Shown here: positions 53,308 through 62,774 of the stretch, piece by piece | Layout of the letters: each line of letters starts with the position of its first letter | How positions within the stretch are numbered: position 1 is the first letter of the stretch | Assembly (NCBI RefSeq): GCF_036347135.1 | Contig: NZ_CP108938.1 | Span: 6,820,001-6,884,000, forward strand | Direction of reading: 5' to 3' | Origin: Streptomyces sp. NBC_00775 | Lineage (GTDB): Bacteria > Actinomycetota > Actinomycetes > Streptomycetales > Streptomycetaceae | DNA length: 64,000 nt | The notes under the pieces: model-generated | The model's input: the letters and a program-made list of their open reading frames with translations, nothing else | Told to the model about the DNA's origin: nothing | Database searches by the model: none | Made by a program: the position numbers and the translations under genes

Positions 53308-54111
53308 CTACCAGATCGCCTCGACCCACTCCGGGTGGTCGATGAACGGGTTGCGGTTGTGCTGGTAGGTGTCATAGATGACCTGGTTGCGGTTCTCCTC
53401 GAACGCGCTCGGCGGGTCCTCCTCGTTCCACTCCTTGAGCACGGAGAGCTTGCCCATGTACGGGTTGCTTCCGTTGTTCACCAGCTCGTTGGGCTCGAGG
53501 TCGGCGAAGCCGTCGTCACCCTCGTACCGCACGGCCATGTAGAGGATCATGCGGGCCACGTCGCCCTTGTCGGCGTCGCGCGGCTCGAAGGAGTCGGAGT
53601 CGGTGAGGCTGCCGCCCCCGCCGCTGACCGTGCTGCCGCCGTTGTCGAAGTCCTTGTTGCCACGGATGCTGTTGACCGTCACGTCCGCGGGGCGCAGGTG
53701 GTGCAGGTCCGTGCCGGGACCGGTCACCTCGCCGAAGTCGCCGTGCGACTTGGCCCACGTGTGCTCGCGGTTCCAGTCGCCCACGTCGCCGCCGTTGAGG
53801 GTCTTGGCCCGGGAGACACCGCTGTACAGCAGAATCACGTTGCTGCTGTTGTTCGGGTCCTGGTCGGTGACCTTCAGCGCGTTCCAGACAGCGGAGTACG
53901 AGATCTTGGTCTGGCTGCTGATGATGGTGTGCAGCGAGGACTTCAGGCTCGTCCCGGTCTTGCCGACCGCGTTCTTGTAGTACGTGCTGTCGTACGAGGT
54001 CGTCGTGGCGCTCGCGGGGGTCGCGGTCACCGCCGGCATGGTGAGGCCGACGAGCACCGCGGAGGTGGTCAGCGCCAGCGTTTTCCAGCGGCGTATGTGC
54101 GTGGCGGGCAT
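53308..54111 (-). CDS. Secreted endonuclease I family nuclease
   Basis: A 267-residue product. The signal peptide is ALTTSAVLVGLTMPAVTATP, with cleavage near PASA (~35). The EndA/Bsn-type beta-beta-alpha-metal core is NREHTWAKSHGDFG, in which His is the general base, followed by TDLHHLRPADVTVNSIRGN. It ends NPFIDHPEWVEAIW, a signature of the family. It would degrade extracellular DNA and RNA for phosphate and nitrogen. The upstream region has two GTTCA units 22 bp apart that may be Pho boxes. Confidence 0.93.
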   Translation of the reverse strand: MPATHIRRWKTLALTTSAVLVGLTMPAVTATPASATTTSYDSTYYKNAVGKTGTSLKSSLHTIISSQTKISYSAVWNALKVTDQDPNNSSNVILLYSGVSRAKTLNGGDVGDWNREHTWAKSHGDFGEVTGPGTDLHHLRPADVTVNSIRGNKDFDNGGSTVSGGGGSLTDSDSFEPRDADKGDVARMILYMAVRYEGDDGFADLEPNELVNNGSNPYMGKLSVLKEWNEEDPPSAFEENRNQVIYDTYQHNRNPFIDHPEWVEAIW

Positions 54112-54190
54112 CGGGGGTGTCCGTTCTACGCGGGTTGAATGAAGCGGATAACCGGGAGCGTGACATGGACATGTGTACCTGTAAATAAAT

Positions 54191-54217
54191 TGAACGTGTC
54201 CATCAGATGTCCTGAAC
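54191..54217 (-). promoter_or_regulatory. Possible PHO-box pair upstream of the nuclease
   Basis: On the minus strand GTTCA units end at 54217 and 54195, exactly 22 bp (two 11-bp periods) apart, as in PhoP direct-repeat boxes. The intervening 11-mer fits poorly. About 80-105 bp upstream of the start codon. Confidence 0.35.
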
Positions 54218-54256
54218 CGGCAAATCGCCCTGTGTCTACGCGAGTTGATATACCAA

Positions 54257-54288
54257 AACGGCCCCCGACCGGGTGGTCGGGGGCCGTT
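54257..54288 (-). terminator. Terminator of the glycosyltransferase gene
   Basis: AACGGCCCCCGACC (54257-54270) and GGTCGGGGGCCGTT (54275-54288), 14-bp perfect stem, GGGT loop, followed on the minus strand by TTTT. Classic intrinsic terminator. Confidence 0.93.
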
Positions 54289-54308
54289 GGCCGTTTACCT
54301 GCGCCGCG

Positions 54309-56591
54309 TCAGCTGACGTCCGACGGGTCCAGCCGGTAGAGCGTCGAGGTGGAGCTGGAACTGGAGCTCGAACTGGTCGACGAGGAAGCGGACTTGTCGT
54401 ACGCGCTCGCCTTCACCGCCGTGGCGTTCTTCTCCACCCAGGCGGTGATCTGCGAGTTGAGGGTGCTGTTGCCGCCCATGCCCCCGCCGCCGAGCTGGAT
54501 GTAGTGCAACTCGCCCTTCTTCACCAGCTCCTTGAGCTTGGCGAGCGTCATCGCCTTGTCGGAGCCGGTGAAGCCCCACATGGAGATGACGGGCTTGTGG
54601 GTGCTGAGGATCAGCTGGCCCGCGCTCTGCGAGTTGGACACCGCGAGCAGCCAGGTGGCGCCGTCCTGGTGCTTCTCCAGGTACGAGACCAGCGCGGCGC
54701 TGGTGCTGCCGCCCATGCCACCGCCGCCCATGTTGCCACCGCCTGCGCCGGGACCGCCCGTGCCGCCGGTACCGCCCGGGGCCGTACCGCTCTCGCCGCC
54801 GGGAGCCGTGCCACCGCCGGGGAACTCCCCGTTGGTGCCGCCCTGCTGGCCGCTGGGCGCGCCGCTGGGTGCGCCGCTCGGCGCCCCGCCCTGCGGCAGC
54901 TCACCGGTGCCGCCGCCACCGGGCGTCATCCCGCCGGGGGCCTCGCCACCGCCGGGCATCTCACCGCTCGCCTGGCCGCCGCCCTGCTGGGTGCCGCCGG
55001 GAGCGCCGTTGCCTCCGCCGAAGCCGCCCCGGTTGCCGCCGGGGCCGCCGCCCATGCCGCCGCCGGTGGACGGTCCCGCCGTCGGGTTGGAGCCGCCCAT
55101 GCCGCCGCCCGAGCCGCTGGACGCGGCCGGTGTCACGGCGTACGCCGTCGGGCCGGCGAGCGCGGCCACGACCGCCGCCGCGATGGACGCGGTGAGCAGC
55201 CGGCCCCGGTTGCCGGAGCGGAAGACGAACAGGCCCACGATCGCCAGCACCATGACCACCGCGATGGCCGGCCACAGCCAGCTGTTCCAGCCGGAGGCCC
55301 GGCGCAGCAGCACGACCGCCCAGACGCCGGTGACCGCGAGTCCGGCGGGCAGCACCCAGGACCAGCGCACGTCACCGCCGCGGAAGGCGCGAAGGAGCAT
55401 CACGCCACCCGCGCCGGTGAGGACCGCGATGCCGGGGGCGAGCGCGGTCGTGTAGTACGGGTGCATGGTGCCCTCGGCCATGCTGAACGTCAGGAAGTGC
55501 AGCACGGTCCAGCCGCCCCACAGCACCAGCGCGGCGCGCGTCAGGTCGGTGCGCGGGGCACGGCCGCACAGCACCAGGCCGCCGACGAGGGCGATGCCCG
55601 CGAAGGGGAGCAGCCAGGAGATCTGGCCGCCGAGGATCTCGTTGAACATCCGGCCGAGGCCCGCGGTACCGGCGAAGGTGCCGCCGCCACCCCCGCCGCC
55701 TCCGCCGTTGCCCTCGCCGCCGAGGACCCGGCCCAGGCCGTTGTAGCCCATGATCAGGTCCCAGGCGGAGCCGTCCGTCGAACCGCCGATGTAGGGGCGG
55801 TCGTCGGCGGGCACCAGCGAGACGGCCGCGGCCCACCAGAAGCTGGAGACCGCCAGGGCGACGGCCGCGAGCAGCAGGTTGCGGGCCTTCTTCGCCCAGC
55901 CCAGCTCGGACGCCAGCAGGTACACGGCGAAGACGGCGGGCAGCGCGATGTAGCCCTGGAGCATCTTGGTGTTGAAGGCGAGCCCGAAGCACACCGCCGA
56001 GCCGAGCAGCGGCAGCAACTTGCCGTCACGGGTGGCCCGCAGACCCAGGGCGGCGCCCGCGACCATCAGCAGGACGAGCAGGGTGTCCGGGTTGTTGTCA
56101 CGGTTGATGGCGACGGTGATCGGGGTCAGCGCGAGGACGAGCGCGGCGACCGTCGCCGCCGCGTGGCCGAAGACCCGCTTCACCGAGGAGTGCAGGATCC
56201 AGATCGTGCCGAGCGCGGCCGCGATCATCGGCGCCATCATCTGCCAGGTGCCGAAACCGAAGACCCGGCAGAACAGACCCATGATCATGAGCGCGAACGG
56301 CGGCTTGTCGACCGTGATGAAGTTGCCCGCGTCGAGCGAGCCGAAGAACCAGGCCTTCCAGCTCTGCGTACCGCTGAACACGGCCGAGCTGTAGAAGCTG
56401 TTCAGGCTGGACGAGGAGAGGTTCCAGGAGTACAGCGCCGCGGCCAGCACCAGAATCGCGATCAGCGCGGGGAGCGACCAGCGTGGTGCGGCGGGTGTGG
56501 GGGACGGCCCCTCGGGCGGCTCGGCGGCCGGTGCGCCGGGGGCCACGGTGGGAACGGGGGCCGGGGACAGTGGGTCGGTGGCAGATGTCAC
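54309..56591 (-). CDS. GT39/ArnT-type membrane glycosyltransferase with Gly-rich loop
   Basis: About 760 residues. I take GTG 56591 (VTSATDPLSPAPV) as start; no clear ribosome site, so it could be shifted. A Pro/Ala N-tail is followed by ~11 spans. The first extracellular loop has NSFYSSAVFSGTQSWKAWFF and then DAGNFITVDKPPFA, the metal/phospho-lipid motif of the ArnT/PMT family. A second Gly-run loop (GGGGGGGG) lies mid-protein. After the last span comes a ~130-residue Gly/Pro-rich segment with repeated GAPSGAPSGAPSG, then a soluble domain ending in a poly-Ser tract. It likely transfers sugars from polyprenyl phosphate to the envelope; acceptor unknown. Confidence 0.85.
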   Translation of the reverse strand: MTSATDPLSPAPVPTVAPGAPAAEPPEGPSPTPAAPRWSLPALIAILVLAAALYSWNLSSSSLNSFYSSAVFSGTQSWKAWFFGSLDAGNFITVDKPPFALMIMGLFCRVFGFGTWQMMAPMIAAALGTIWILHSSVKRVFGHAAATVAALVLALTPITVAINRDNNPDTLLVLLMVAGAALGLRATRDGKLLPLLGSAVCFGLAFNTKMLQGYIALPAVFAVYLLASELGWAKKARNLLLAAVALAVSSFWWAAAVSLVPADDRPYIGGSTDGSAWDLIMGYNGLGRVLGGEGNGGGGGGGGGTFAGTAGLGRMFNEILGGQISWLLPFAGIALVGGLVLCGRAPRTDLTRAALVLWGGWTVLHFLTFSMAEGTMHPYYTTALAPGIAVLTGAGGVMLLRAFRGGDVRWSWVLPAGLAVTGVWAVVLLRRASGWNSWLWPAIAVVMVLAIVGLFVFRSGNRGRLLTASIAAAVVAALAGPTAYAVTPAASSGSGGGMGGSNPTAGPSTGGGMGGGPGGNRGGFGGGNGAPGGTQQGGGQASGEMPGGGEAPGGMTPGGGGTGELPQGGAPSGAPSGAPSGQQGGTNGEFPGGGTAPGGESGTAPGGTGGTGGPGAGGGNMGGGGMGGSTSAALVSYLEKHQDGATWLLAVSNSQSAGQLILSTHKPVISMWGFTGSDKAMTLAKLKELVKKGELHYIQLGGGGMGGNSTLNSQITAWVEKNATAVKASAYDKSASSSTSSSSSSSSTSTLYRLDPSDVS

Positions 56592-56814
56592 CAGTGCACC
56601 ATGCAGACGGCCGATGGGCGCGGGCTGTGCCCTGCCTGGGCGCAGGCTGTGGATGGATGAGATACGGGTAAGAGAACGGCGGCCCGTGCACCGCTCCGCG
56701 AGCGGAACCCCCGTCCTGGGAACACACGTACAACTTTCGGCCACCCCTGTGAGTCAACTGTGGCGAGTGCGCCCGTGGCGCGCTCGTATCGGTTCAAGGG
56801 GATGGGAAGCCTCC

Positions 56815-57735
56815 ATGACTCACCGGATATCCCGGGGTACCCGTGTGCTCGCAGCGAGCCTCGGTGCCGGCGTGATCGTGCCGTTCGCGGTGGCCGCGGC
56901 GCCCGCCGCCGCGACGGCACCGCAGGTCAGCTGTACGTCGGACAAGGCGGGGCTGGCCGCCAAGCTGCAGAAGGACATCACCGCGGCGCTCGCGAACCGC
57001 ACCGGCACGATCGCGGTCGGCCTCTACGACCGCAGCACCAACACCCGGTGCACCCTGCGGAGCAGCACCGCCTTCGACTCGGCGAGCGTCGTCAAGGTGA
57101 CCGTTCTCGCCACGCTGCTGTGGGACGCCAAGAAGCACAACCGGTATCTCACGGACCGCGAGACCACCCTCGCCACCGCCATGATCACCAAGTCCGACAA
57201 CAGCGCGACCACCACCCTGTGGAAGCAGCTCGGCATGACCAAGATCAAGGGCTTCCTGACCGCGGCCGGGATGACCCAGACCGTGCCGGGCACGGGCGGC
57301 TACTGGGGTCTCACCCAGATCACCGTCCGCGACGAGCAGAAGCTGCTCGCCCTCGTCACGGCCAAGAATTCCGTGCTGAGCGACAACTCCCGCGCGTACA
57401 TCCTGAAGCTGATGGGCAAGGTCATCTCCTCGCAGCGCTGGGGTACGCCGGCGGGGGCGCCCTCCTCGGTGGCCGTGCACGTCAAGAACGGCTGGCTGTC
57501 GCGGTCCACGCACGGCTGGCGGGTGCACAGCCTCGGCACCTTCAACGGCGGCGGCCACGACTACATGATCTCCGTGCTCACCCACGGGAACAGCACCATG
57601 GACTACGGCGTCGCCACCATCCAGGGCGTGGCCAAGGCCATCCACAAGGACCTCGTGCCGGTGACCACGAGTGTCCAGCGGTACACGCCGACGAGCACCC
57701 CGCGCGAGGCGTTCCCGGCCGTGCCGACCGACTGA
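56815..57735 (+). CDS. Secreted serine hydrolase, class A beta-lactamase fold
   Basis: A 306-residue product. ATG 56815 gives a signal peptide (VLAASLGAGVIVPFAVAAAP). Catalytic elements in order: SASVVKVTVLATLLWD with S-V-V-K (SxxK), KSDNSATTTLW with SDN, and HVKNGWLSRS where K-N-G takes the place of KTG. A canonical omega-loop ExxLN is not evident, so it may be a carboxypeptidase-like or inactive relative rather than a resistance enzyme. It is transcribed away from the glycosyltransferase gene. Confidence 0.85.
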   Translation: MTHRISRGTRVLAASLGAGVIVPFAVAAAPAAATAPQVSCTSDKAGLAAKLQKDITAALANRTGTIAVGLYDRSTNTRCTLRSSTAFDSASVVKVTVLATLLWDAKKHNRYLTDRETTLATAMITKSDNSATTTLWKQLGMTKIKGFLTAAGMTQTVPGTGGYWGLTQITVRDEQKLLALVTAKNSVLSDNSRAYILKLMGKVISSQRWGTPAGAPSSVAVHVKNGWLSRSTHGWRVHSLGTFNGGGHDYMISVLTHGNSTMDYGVATIQGVAKAIHKDLVPVTTSVQRYTPTSTPREAFPAVPTD

Positions 57736-57816
57736 CCCGGGGCCGCTCAGCGCTGAACTCCCTGTGATTCACGGCGAGTCCGCCCCCGGGCCATCGACGC
57801 GTCCTAGCGTGACCGC

Positions 57817-58842
57817 ATGCGCCTGAGAACCGTACTCGCCACCGTCACCGCCGGCCTGGCGGCGGCCACCACCCTGACCGCCGCCGGGCCCGCCAGCGCC
57901 AACACCGGTACCAGCAACGCCTGTTCGCCCGCAGTCTCCCTCCAGAGCTTCTCCGACGCGCTCGACAAGACGACGTACGAGGGCACGTTCGTCGGCAACC
58001 TCTCCGCGCTCGCCGTGGACCGCGACGGGCAGCTGGCCGCGCTCTCCGACCGGTCCTCGCTCTTCACTCTGGACCGCACCACGCTTCAGCCCACGAGCGT
58101 CGTCCCGCTCGCCGACGAGAACGGCGCCGCCCTCGACTCCGAAGGGCTGGTCGTCGACCGCGACGGCACCCGCCTGGTCACTTCCGAGACCGAGCCGTCC
58201 ATACGCCGCTACTCCCGCGACGGCCTCATCCTCGACCGCCTCCCCGTGCCGGACGCGCTCAAGGTCGCCCCGGCGGGCCGCGCCACCTCGAACCAGACCT
58301 TCGAGGGCCTGACCCTGCTGCCCGGCGGGCACACCCTGCTCGCCTCGATGGAGTACGCGATCTCCGGCGACAGCACCGGCATCGTCCGCCTCCAGACCTG
58401 GGAGCGGAAGGGCGGGCACTTCGAACTCGCCGCCCAGTACGCCTACCGCACCGACGCCGGGCTCGGTGTCCCCGAGGTCGCCGCGACCCCCGACGGCCGC
58501 CTCCTCGTCCTGGAGCGCGGCTTCACCTCCGGCGTCGGCAACACGGTCCGGCTGTACGTGGCCGACCTCCGCCACGCCACCGACACCAGCGGCATCGAGA
58601 ACCTGACCGGCCAGGACGGTGTACGGCTCGCCCGCAAGACCCTCCTCGCCGACATCGCCGACTGCCCGTCCCTCGGAGCCACCGCCAAGCAGCCCCAGCC
58701 CAATCCGCTCCTCGACAACATCGAGGGGCTCGCGGTCACGGGCACCGCGCACGGCCGCCTGAGCCTGCTCCTGGTCAGCGACGACAACCAGAACGCCGTA
58801 CAGACGACCCGGTTCTACCGCCTCACCGCGCGCCTGCCGTGA
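57817..58842 (+). CDS. Secreted 'esterase-like activity of phytase' domain protein
   Basis: A 341-residue product. The signal peptide is VLATVTAGLAAATTLTAAGP, cleaved near PASA (~28). The mature beta-propeller-like domain has VGNLSALAVDRDGQLAALSD, LDSEGLVVDRDGTRLVTSE, SNQTFEGLTLLPGGHTLLAS and LLDNIEGLAVTG, typical of the PF13449-type family. Actual substrate is unknown; phosphate-ester hydrolysis is implied by the name only. TAGCGT 9 nt before the ATG may be a -10 box of a leaderless transcript. Confidence 0.88.
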   Translation: MRLRTVLATVTAGLAAATTLTAAGPASANTGTSNACSPAVSLQSFSDALDKTTYEGTFVGNLSALAVDRDGQLAALSDRSSLFTLDRTTLQPTSVVPLADENGAALDSEGLVVDRDGTRLVTSETEPSIRRYSRDGLILDRLPVPDALKVAPAGRATSNQTFEGLTLLPGGHTLLASMEYAISGDSTGIVRLQTWERKGGHFELAAQYAYRTDAGLGVPEVAATPDGRLLVLERGFTSGVGNTVRLYVADLRHATDTSGIENLTGQDGVRLARKTLLADIADCPSLGATAKQPQPNPLLDNIEGLAVTGTAHGRLSLLLVSDDNQNAVQTTRFYRLTARLP

Positions 58843-59001
58843 CCTGAGAACGGCGCCGGGCCCGCCCTTCCCCCGTGGAAGCGCGGGTCCGGCGCGTACG
58901 GGGCTCCCCCGCACATCCCCCTTCTTTGTTGCGGAGGGATGAAATCCGCTTCCCTCGGCGTTGGTGTCTTCCGGCGGACAAGGATCTACGGGAGGACCGG
59001 C

Positions 59002-62000
59002 GTGGCAGCGCAACAGGGGGAAAAGCGGGGCCTGGCCGGGCCGGACGAAGGTGCCGGCTGGGCACGGCGCCTTGCCGGGTACGCGTGGCGGTACCCGAAG
59101 GACGTCGTCCTCGCGCTCGGGTCCTCGCTGGCCGGTATGGCCGTCCTGGCGCTGGTCCCGCTGATCACCAAGGTGATCATCGACGACGTCGTGGGGAACC
59201 ACACCAGGGGCATGGCCCCCTGGGCGGGCGCCCTGATAGGCGCCGCCGTCCTCGTCTACGGCCTCACCTACATCCGCCGCTACCACGGCGGCCGGCTCGC
59301 CCTCGACGTCCAGCACGATCTCCGTACCGAGATGTACGAGACGATCACCCGCCTCGACGGCCGCCGCCAGGACGAGCTGTCCACCGGCCAGGTCGTCGGC
59401 CGCGCCACCAGCGACCTCCAGCTGATCCAGGGCCTGCTCTTCATGCTCCCGATGACCATCGGGAACGTCCTTCTCTTCCTGATCTCCCTCGGGATCATGG
59501 CCTGGCTGTCCCTGCCGCTCACCCTGGTCGCGCTCGCCGTCGCCCCCGCCCTCTGGTTCGTCGCCAAGCGCAGCCGCTCCAAGCTGCACCCCGCCACCTG
59601 GTACGCGCAGGCCCAGGCCGCCGCGGTCGCCGGTGTGGTCGACGGCGCCGTCAGCGGCGTACGCGTGGTCAAGGGCTTCGGACAGGAGGACCAGGAGACC
59701 GGGAAGCTCCGGGAGGTCGGGCGCAGGCTCTTCGCCGGACGGCTGCGGACGATCCGCCTCAACGCCAAGTACACCCCGGCCCTCCAGGCCGTCCCCGCCC
59801 TCGGCCAGGTCGCGATGCTCGCCCTGGGCGGCTGGCTCGCCGTGCGCGGGCAGGTCACGCTCGGTACGTTCGTGGCGTTCTCCACCTATCTCTCCCAGCT
59901 CGTCGGACCCGTACGCATGCTGGCCGTCGTCCTCACCGTCGGGCAGCAGGCCCGCGCCGGTGCCGAGCGGGTGCTGGAGCTGATCGACACCGAGCCGTCG
60001 ATCGAGGACGGGACGAAGACCCTGCCCGCCGACGCGCCCGCGACCGTCGAGTTCGACGACGTGTCGTTCGGATACGAGGAGGGGCGGCCCGTGCTGGACG
60101 GGCTGTCGTTCGAGATCCGGCCCGGCGAGACCCTCGCCGTCGTCGGCTCCTCCGGCTCCGGCAAGTCGACCGTCTCGCTCCTGCTGCCCCGCTTCTACGA
60201 CGTCACGCACGGCGCCGTCCTCATCGGCGGCCACGACGTCCGCGAGCTGACGCAGGAGTCGCTGCGCGCCGCGATCGGGCTCGTCCCCGAGGACTCCTTC
60301 CTCTTCTCCGACACCGTGCGCTCCAACATCGCGTACGGCCGCCCGGACGCCACCCAGGAGGAGATCGAGACCGCGGCCCGCGCCGCCCAGGCGGACCGTT
60401 TCATCGCCGAGCTGCCGAAGGGGTACGACACCAAGGTCGGCGAGCACGGCCTCACCCTCTCCGGCGGCCAGCGGCAGCGCGTCGCGCTCGCCCGCGCCAT
60501 CCTCACCGACCCGCGCCTGCTCGTCCTCGACGACGCCACCTCCGCCGTGGACGCCCGCGTCGAGCACGAGATCCACGAGGCGCTGGGGCAGGTCATGGAG
60601 GGCCGGACCACCCTGCTGATCGCCCACCGGCGCTCCACGCTCAACCTCGCCGACCGCATCGCCGTGCTCGACGGCGGCCGGCTCGCCGACATCGGTACGC
60701 ACGAGGAGCTCCAGGAGCGCTCCGCCCTGTACCGGCGGCTGCTCACCGACCCCGACGAGCTGGGCGGCGTCTCCCCGGGACACGCCCTGCCCACGGCACC
60801 GCAGGAGGACACCTCCGTACGGGACGAGCTGGACGCCGAGTTCGACGCCGAACGCGGTGTCACTCCGCACCTGTGGACCGGCGATCGCGAGCCCAAGGAC
60901 GACGCGCTCGCCGGGATGCCCGCCACCCCCGAACTCCTCGCCCAGGTCGAGGCGTTGCCCCCGGCGACCGACACCCCGGGCATCGACGAGGCACGCGCGG
61001 TCACGCCCGAGGAGTCGTACGGACTGCGGCGGCTGCTGCGCGGCTTCGGGGCCGTGCTGCTCATCAGCCTCGGGCTCGTCGCCGTCGACGCGGGCATGAG
61101 CCTGCTGCTGCCCGTGCTGATCCGGCACGGCATCGACCAGGGCGTCTCCCGCATGGCGCTCGGCGCGGTGTGGGCCGCTGCCGGGCTCGCGCTGGTCACC
61201 GTGCTCGTCCAGTGGGCGGCGCAGATCGGCGAGACGCGGATGACGGGACGGACCGGCGAGCGGGTCCTCTACTCGCTCCGCCTGAAGATCTTCGCCCAGC
61301 TCCAGCGCCTCGGACTCGACTACTACGAGCGGGAGTTGACGGGCCGGATCATGACCCGGATGACGACCGACGTCGACGCCCTGTCGACGTTCCTCCAGAC
61401 CGGTCTGGTCACGGCCTTCGTCTCCGTCGTCACCTTCTTCGGCATCATGGTCGCCCTGCTGGTGATCGACGTACAGCTGGCGCTGGTCGTCTTCGTGACG
61501 CTGCCGCCGCTGATCATCGGCACGTTCTTCTTCCGCCGGGCGAGCGTGAAGGCGTACGAACTCGCCCGCGAGCGGGTCTCGGTGGTCAACGCCGACCTCC
61601 AGGAGTCGGTGTCCGGGCTGCTGATCCTCCAGGCGTTCCGGCGCGAGCGCTCGGGCGTGCGGCGGTTCGCGGAGGGCAGCGACAGCTACCGCCAGGCACG
61701 CATCCGCGGGCAGTGGCTGATATCCATCTACTTCCCGTTCGTGCAGCTGCTGTCGTCGGTGGCCGCGGCGGCCGTCCTGATCGTCGGCGCGCACCGGGTC
61801 GACGCGGGCACCCTGACGACCGGCGCGCTGGTCGCCTACCTCCTCTACATCGACCTGTTCTTCGCGCCCGTGCAGCAGCTCTCACAGGTCTTCGACGGCT
61901 ACCAGCAGGCGACGGTCTCGCTGGGCAGGATCCAGGAGCTGCTCCAGGAGCCGACCTCGACGAAGGCCGCCGACGAGCCCCTCGAAGTCCTCTCCCTGCG

Positions 62001-62745
62001 GGGCGACATCGCCTTCGAGGACGTCGACTTCGCGTACGGGGACGACGAGGAGGCGTTGAGCGGGGTCTCGCTGAGCATCCCCGCCGGGCAGACCGTCGCC
62101 TTCGTCGGCGAGACCGGCGCGGGCAAGTCGACCCTGGTGAAACTGGTCGCCCGGTTCTACGACCCGACGGGCGGGCAGGTCACGGTCGACGGCATGGACC
62201 TGCGCGACCTCGACATCACCTCCTACCGCCACCGGCTCGGCGTCGTCCCCCAGGAGGCGTACCTCTTCCAGGGCACGGTCCGCGACGCCATCGCCTACGG
62301 CCGCCCCGACGCCACCGACGCCGAGGTGGAGGCCGCGGCCCGCGCGGTCGGCGCGCACGACATGATCGCCACGCTCGACGGCGGCTACCTCCACGAGGTC
62401 GCCGAACGCGGCCGCAACCTCTCCGCGGGCCAGCGCCAGCTGATCGCCCTGGCCCGCGCCGAACTCGTCGACCCGGACGTGCTGCTCCTCGACGAGGCGA
62501 CGGCGGCCCTGGACCTGGCCACGGAGGCCCTGGTCAACCAGGCCACCGATCGCCTGGCCGGCCGCCGTACGACCCTGGTGGTCGCCCACCGCCTGACGAC
62601 GGCCGCCCGTGCGGACCGGGTCGTGGTCATGGACCACGGCCGGGTGGCGGAGGACGGTACGCACGCTGAGCTGATTCAACTCGGGGGAATGTACGCCGAG
62701 TTGTGGCGCACGTTCATCGGGGAGCCGGTCAGCTCCGCTGTCTGA
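59002..62745 (+). CDS. Fused two-unit ABC exporter (TMD-NBD-TMD-NBD)
   Basis: A 1247-residue single chain equal to two half-exporters of the MsbA/LmrA type. GTG 59002 has GGGAGG 6 nt upstream. TMD1 ~30-310; NBD1 ~345-580 with Walker A GSSGSGKS (382-389), LSGGQRQR and LLVLDDATSAVD. A linker of ~90 residues (Asp/Glu/Pro-rich) follows, then TMD2 ~680-960 and NBD2 ~985-1230 with GETGAGKS (from 1036), LSAGQRQL and LLLDEATAALD. Walker B of NBD1 has Asp where the catalytic Glu should be, so one ATP site is probably degenerate, as in heterodimeric exporters. Substrate unknown; lipid or drug export is typical. Confidence 0.93.
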   Translation: MAAQQGEKRGLAGPDEGAGWARRLAGYAWRYPKDVVLALGSSLAGMAVLALVPLITKVIIDDVVGNHTRGMAPWAGALIGAAVLVYGLTYIRRYHGGRLALDVQHDLRTEMYETITRLDGRRQDELSTGQVVGRATSDLQLIQGLLFMLPMTIGNVLLFLISLGIMAWLSLPLTLVALAVAPALWFVAKRSRSKLHPATWYAQAQAAAVAGVVDGAVSGVRVVKGFGQEDQETGKLREVGRRLFAGRLRTIRLNAKYTPALQAVPALGQVAMLALGGWLAVRGQVTLGTFVAFSTYLSQLVGPVRMLAVVLTVGQQARAGAERVLELIDTEPSIEDGTKTLPADAPATVEFDDVSFGYEEGRPVLDGLSFEIRPGETLAVVGSSGSGKSTVSLLLPRFYDVTHGAVLIGGHDVRELTQESLRAAIGLVPEDSFLFSDTVRSNIAYGRPDATQEEIETAARAAQADRFIAELPKGYDTKVGEHGLTLSGGQRQRVALARAILTDPRLLVLDDATSAVDARVEHEIHEALGQVMEGRTTLLIAHRRSTLNLADRIAVLDGGRLADIGTHEELQERSALYRRLLTDPDELGGVSPGHALPTAPQEDTSVRDELDAEFDAERGVTPHLWTGDREPKDDALAGMPATPELLAQVEALPPATDTPGIDEARAVTPEESYGLRRLLRGFGAVLLISLGLVAVDAGMSLLLPVLIRHGIDQGVSRMALGAVWAAAGLALVTVLVQWAAQIGETRMTGRTGERVLYSLRLKIFAQLQRLGLDYYERELTGRIMTRMTTDVDALSTFLQTGLVTAFVSVVTFFGIMVALLVIDVQLALVVFVTLPPLIIGTFFFRRASVKAYELARERVSVVNADLQESVSGLLILQAFRRERSGVRRFAEGSDSYRQARIRGQWLISIYFPFVQLLSSVAAAAVLIVGAHRVDAGTLTTGALVAYLLYIDLFFAPVQQLSQVFDGYQQATVSLGRIQELLQEPTSTKAADEPLEVLSLRGDIAFEDVDFAYGDDEEALSGVSLSIPAGQTVAFVGETGAGKSTLVKLVARFYDPTGGQVTVDGMDLRDLDITSYRHRLGVVPQEAYLFQGTVRDAIAYGRPDATDAEVEAAARAVGAHDMIATLDGGYLHEVAERGRNLSAGQRQLIALARAELVDPDVLLLDEATAALDLATEALVNQATDRLAGRRTTLVVAHRLTTAARADRVVVMDHGRVAEDGTHAELIQLGGMYAELWRTFIGEPVSSAV

Positions 62746-62774
62746 TCGGCTCTTCGACGTGATCTTCCGCTCGG

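Noticed and set aside
57769..61794. Open minus-strand frame of over 1300 codons opposite the ABC exporter
   Set aside because: A GC-skew shadow of real plus-strand genes; it contains no recognisable protein motif.
58875..62669. Second long plus-strand frame over the ABC exporter
   Set aside because: Arg/Pro-rich out-of-frame translation; the true frame has both Walker A, signature and Walker B motifs.
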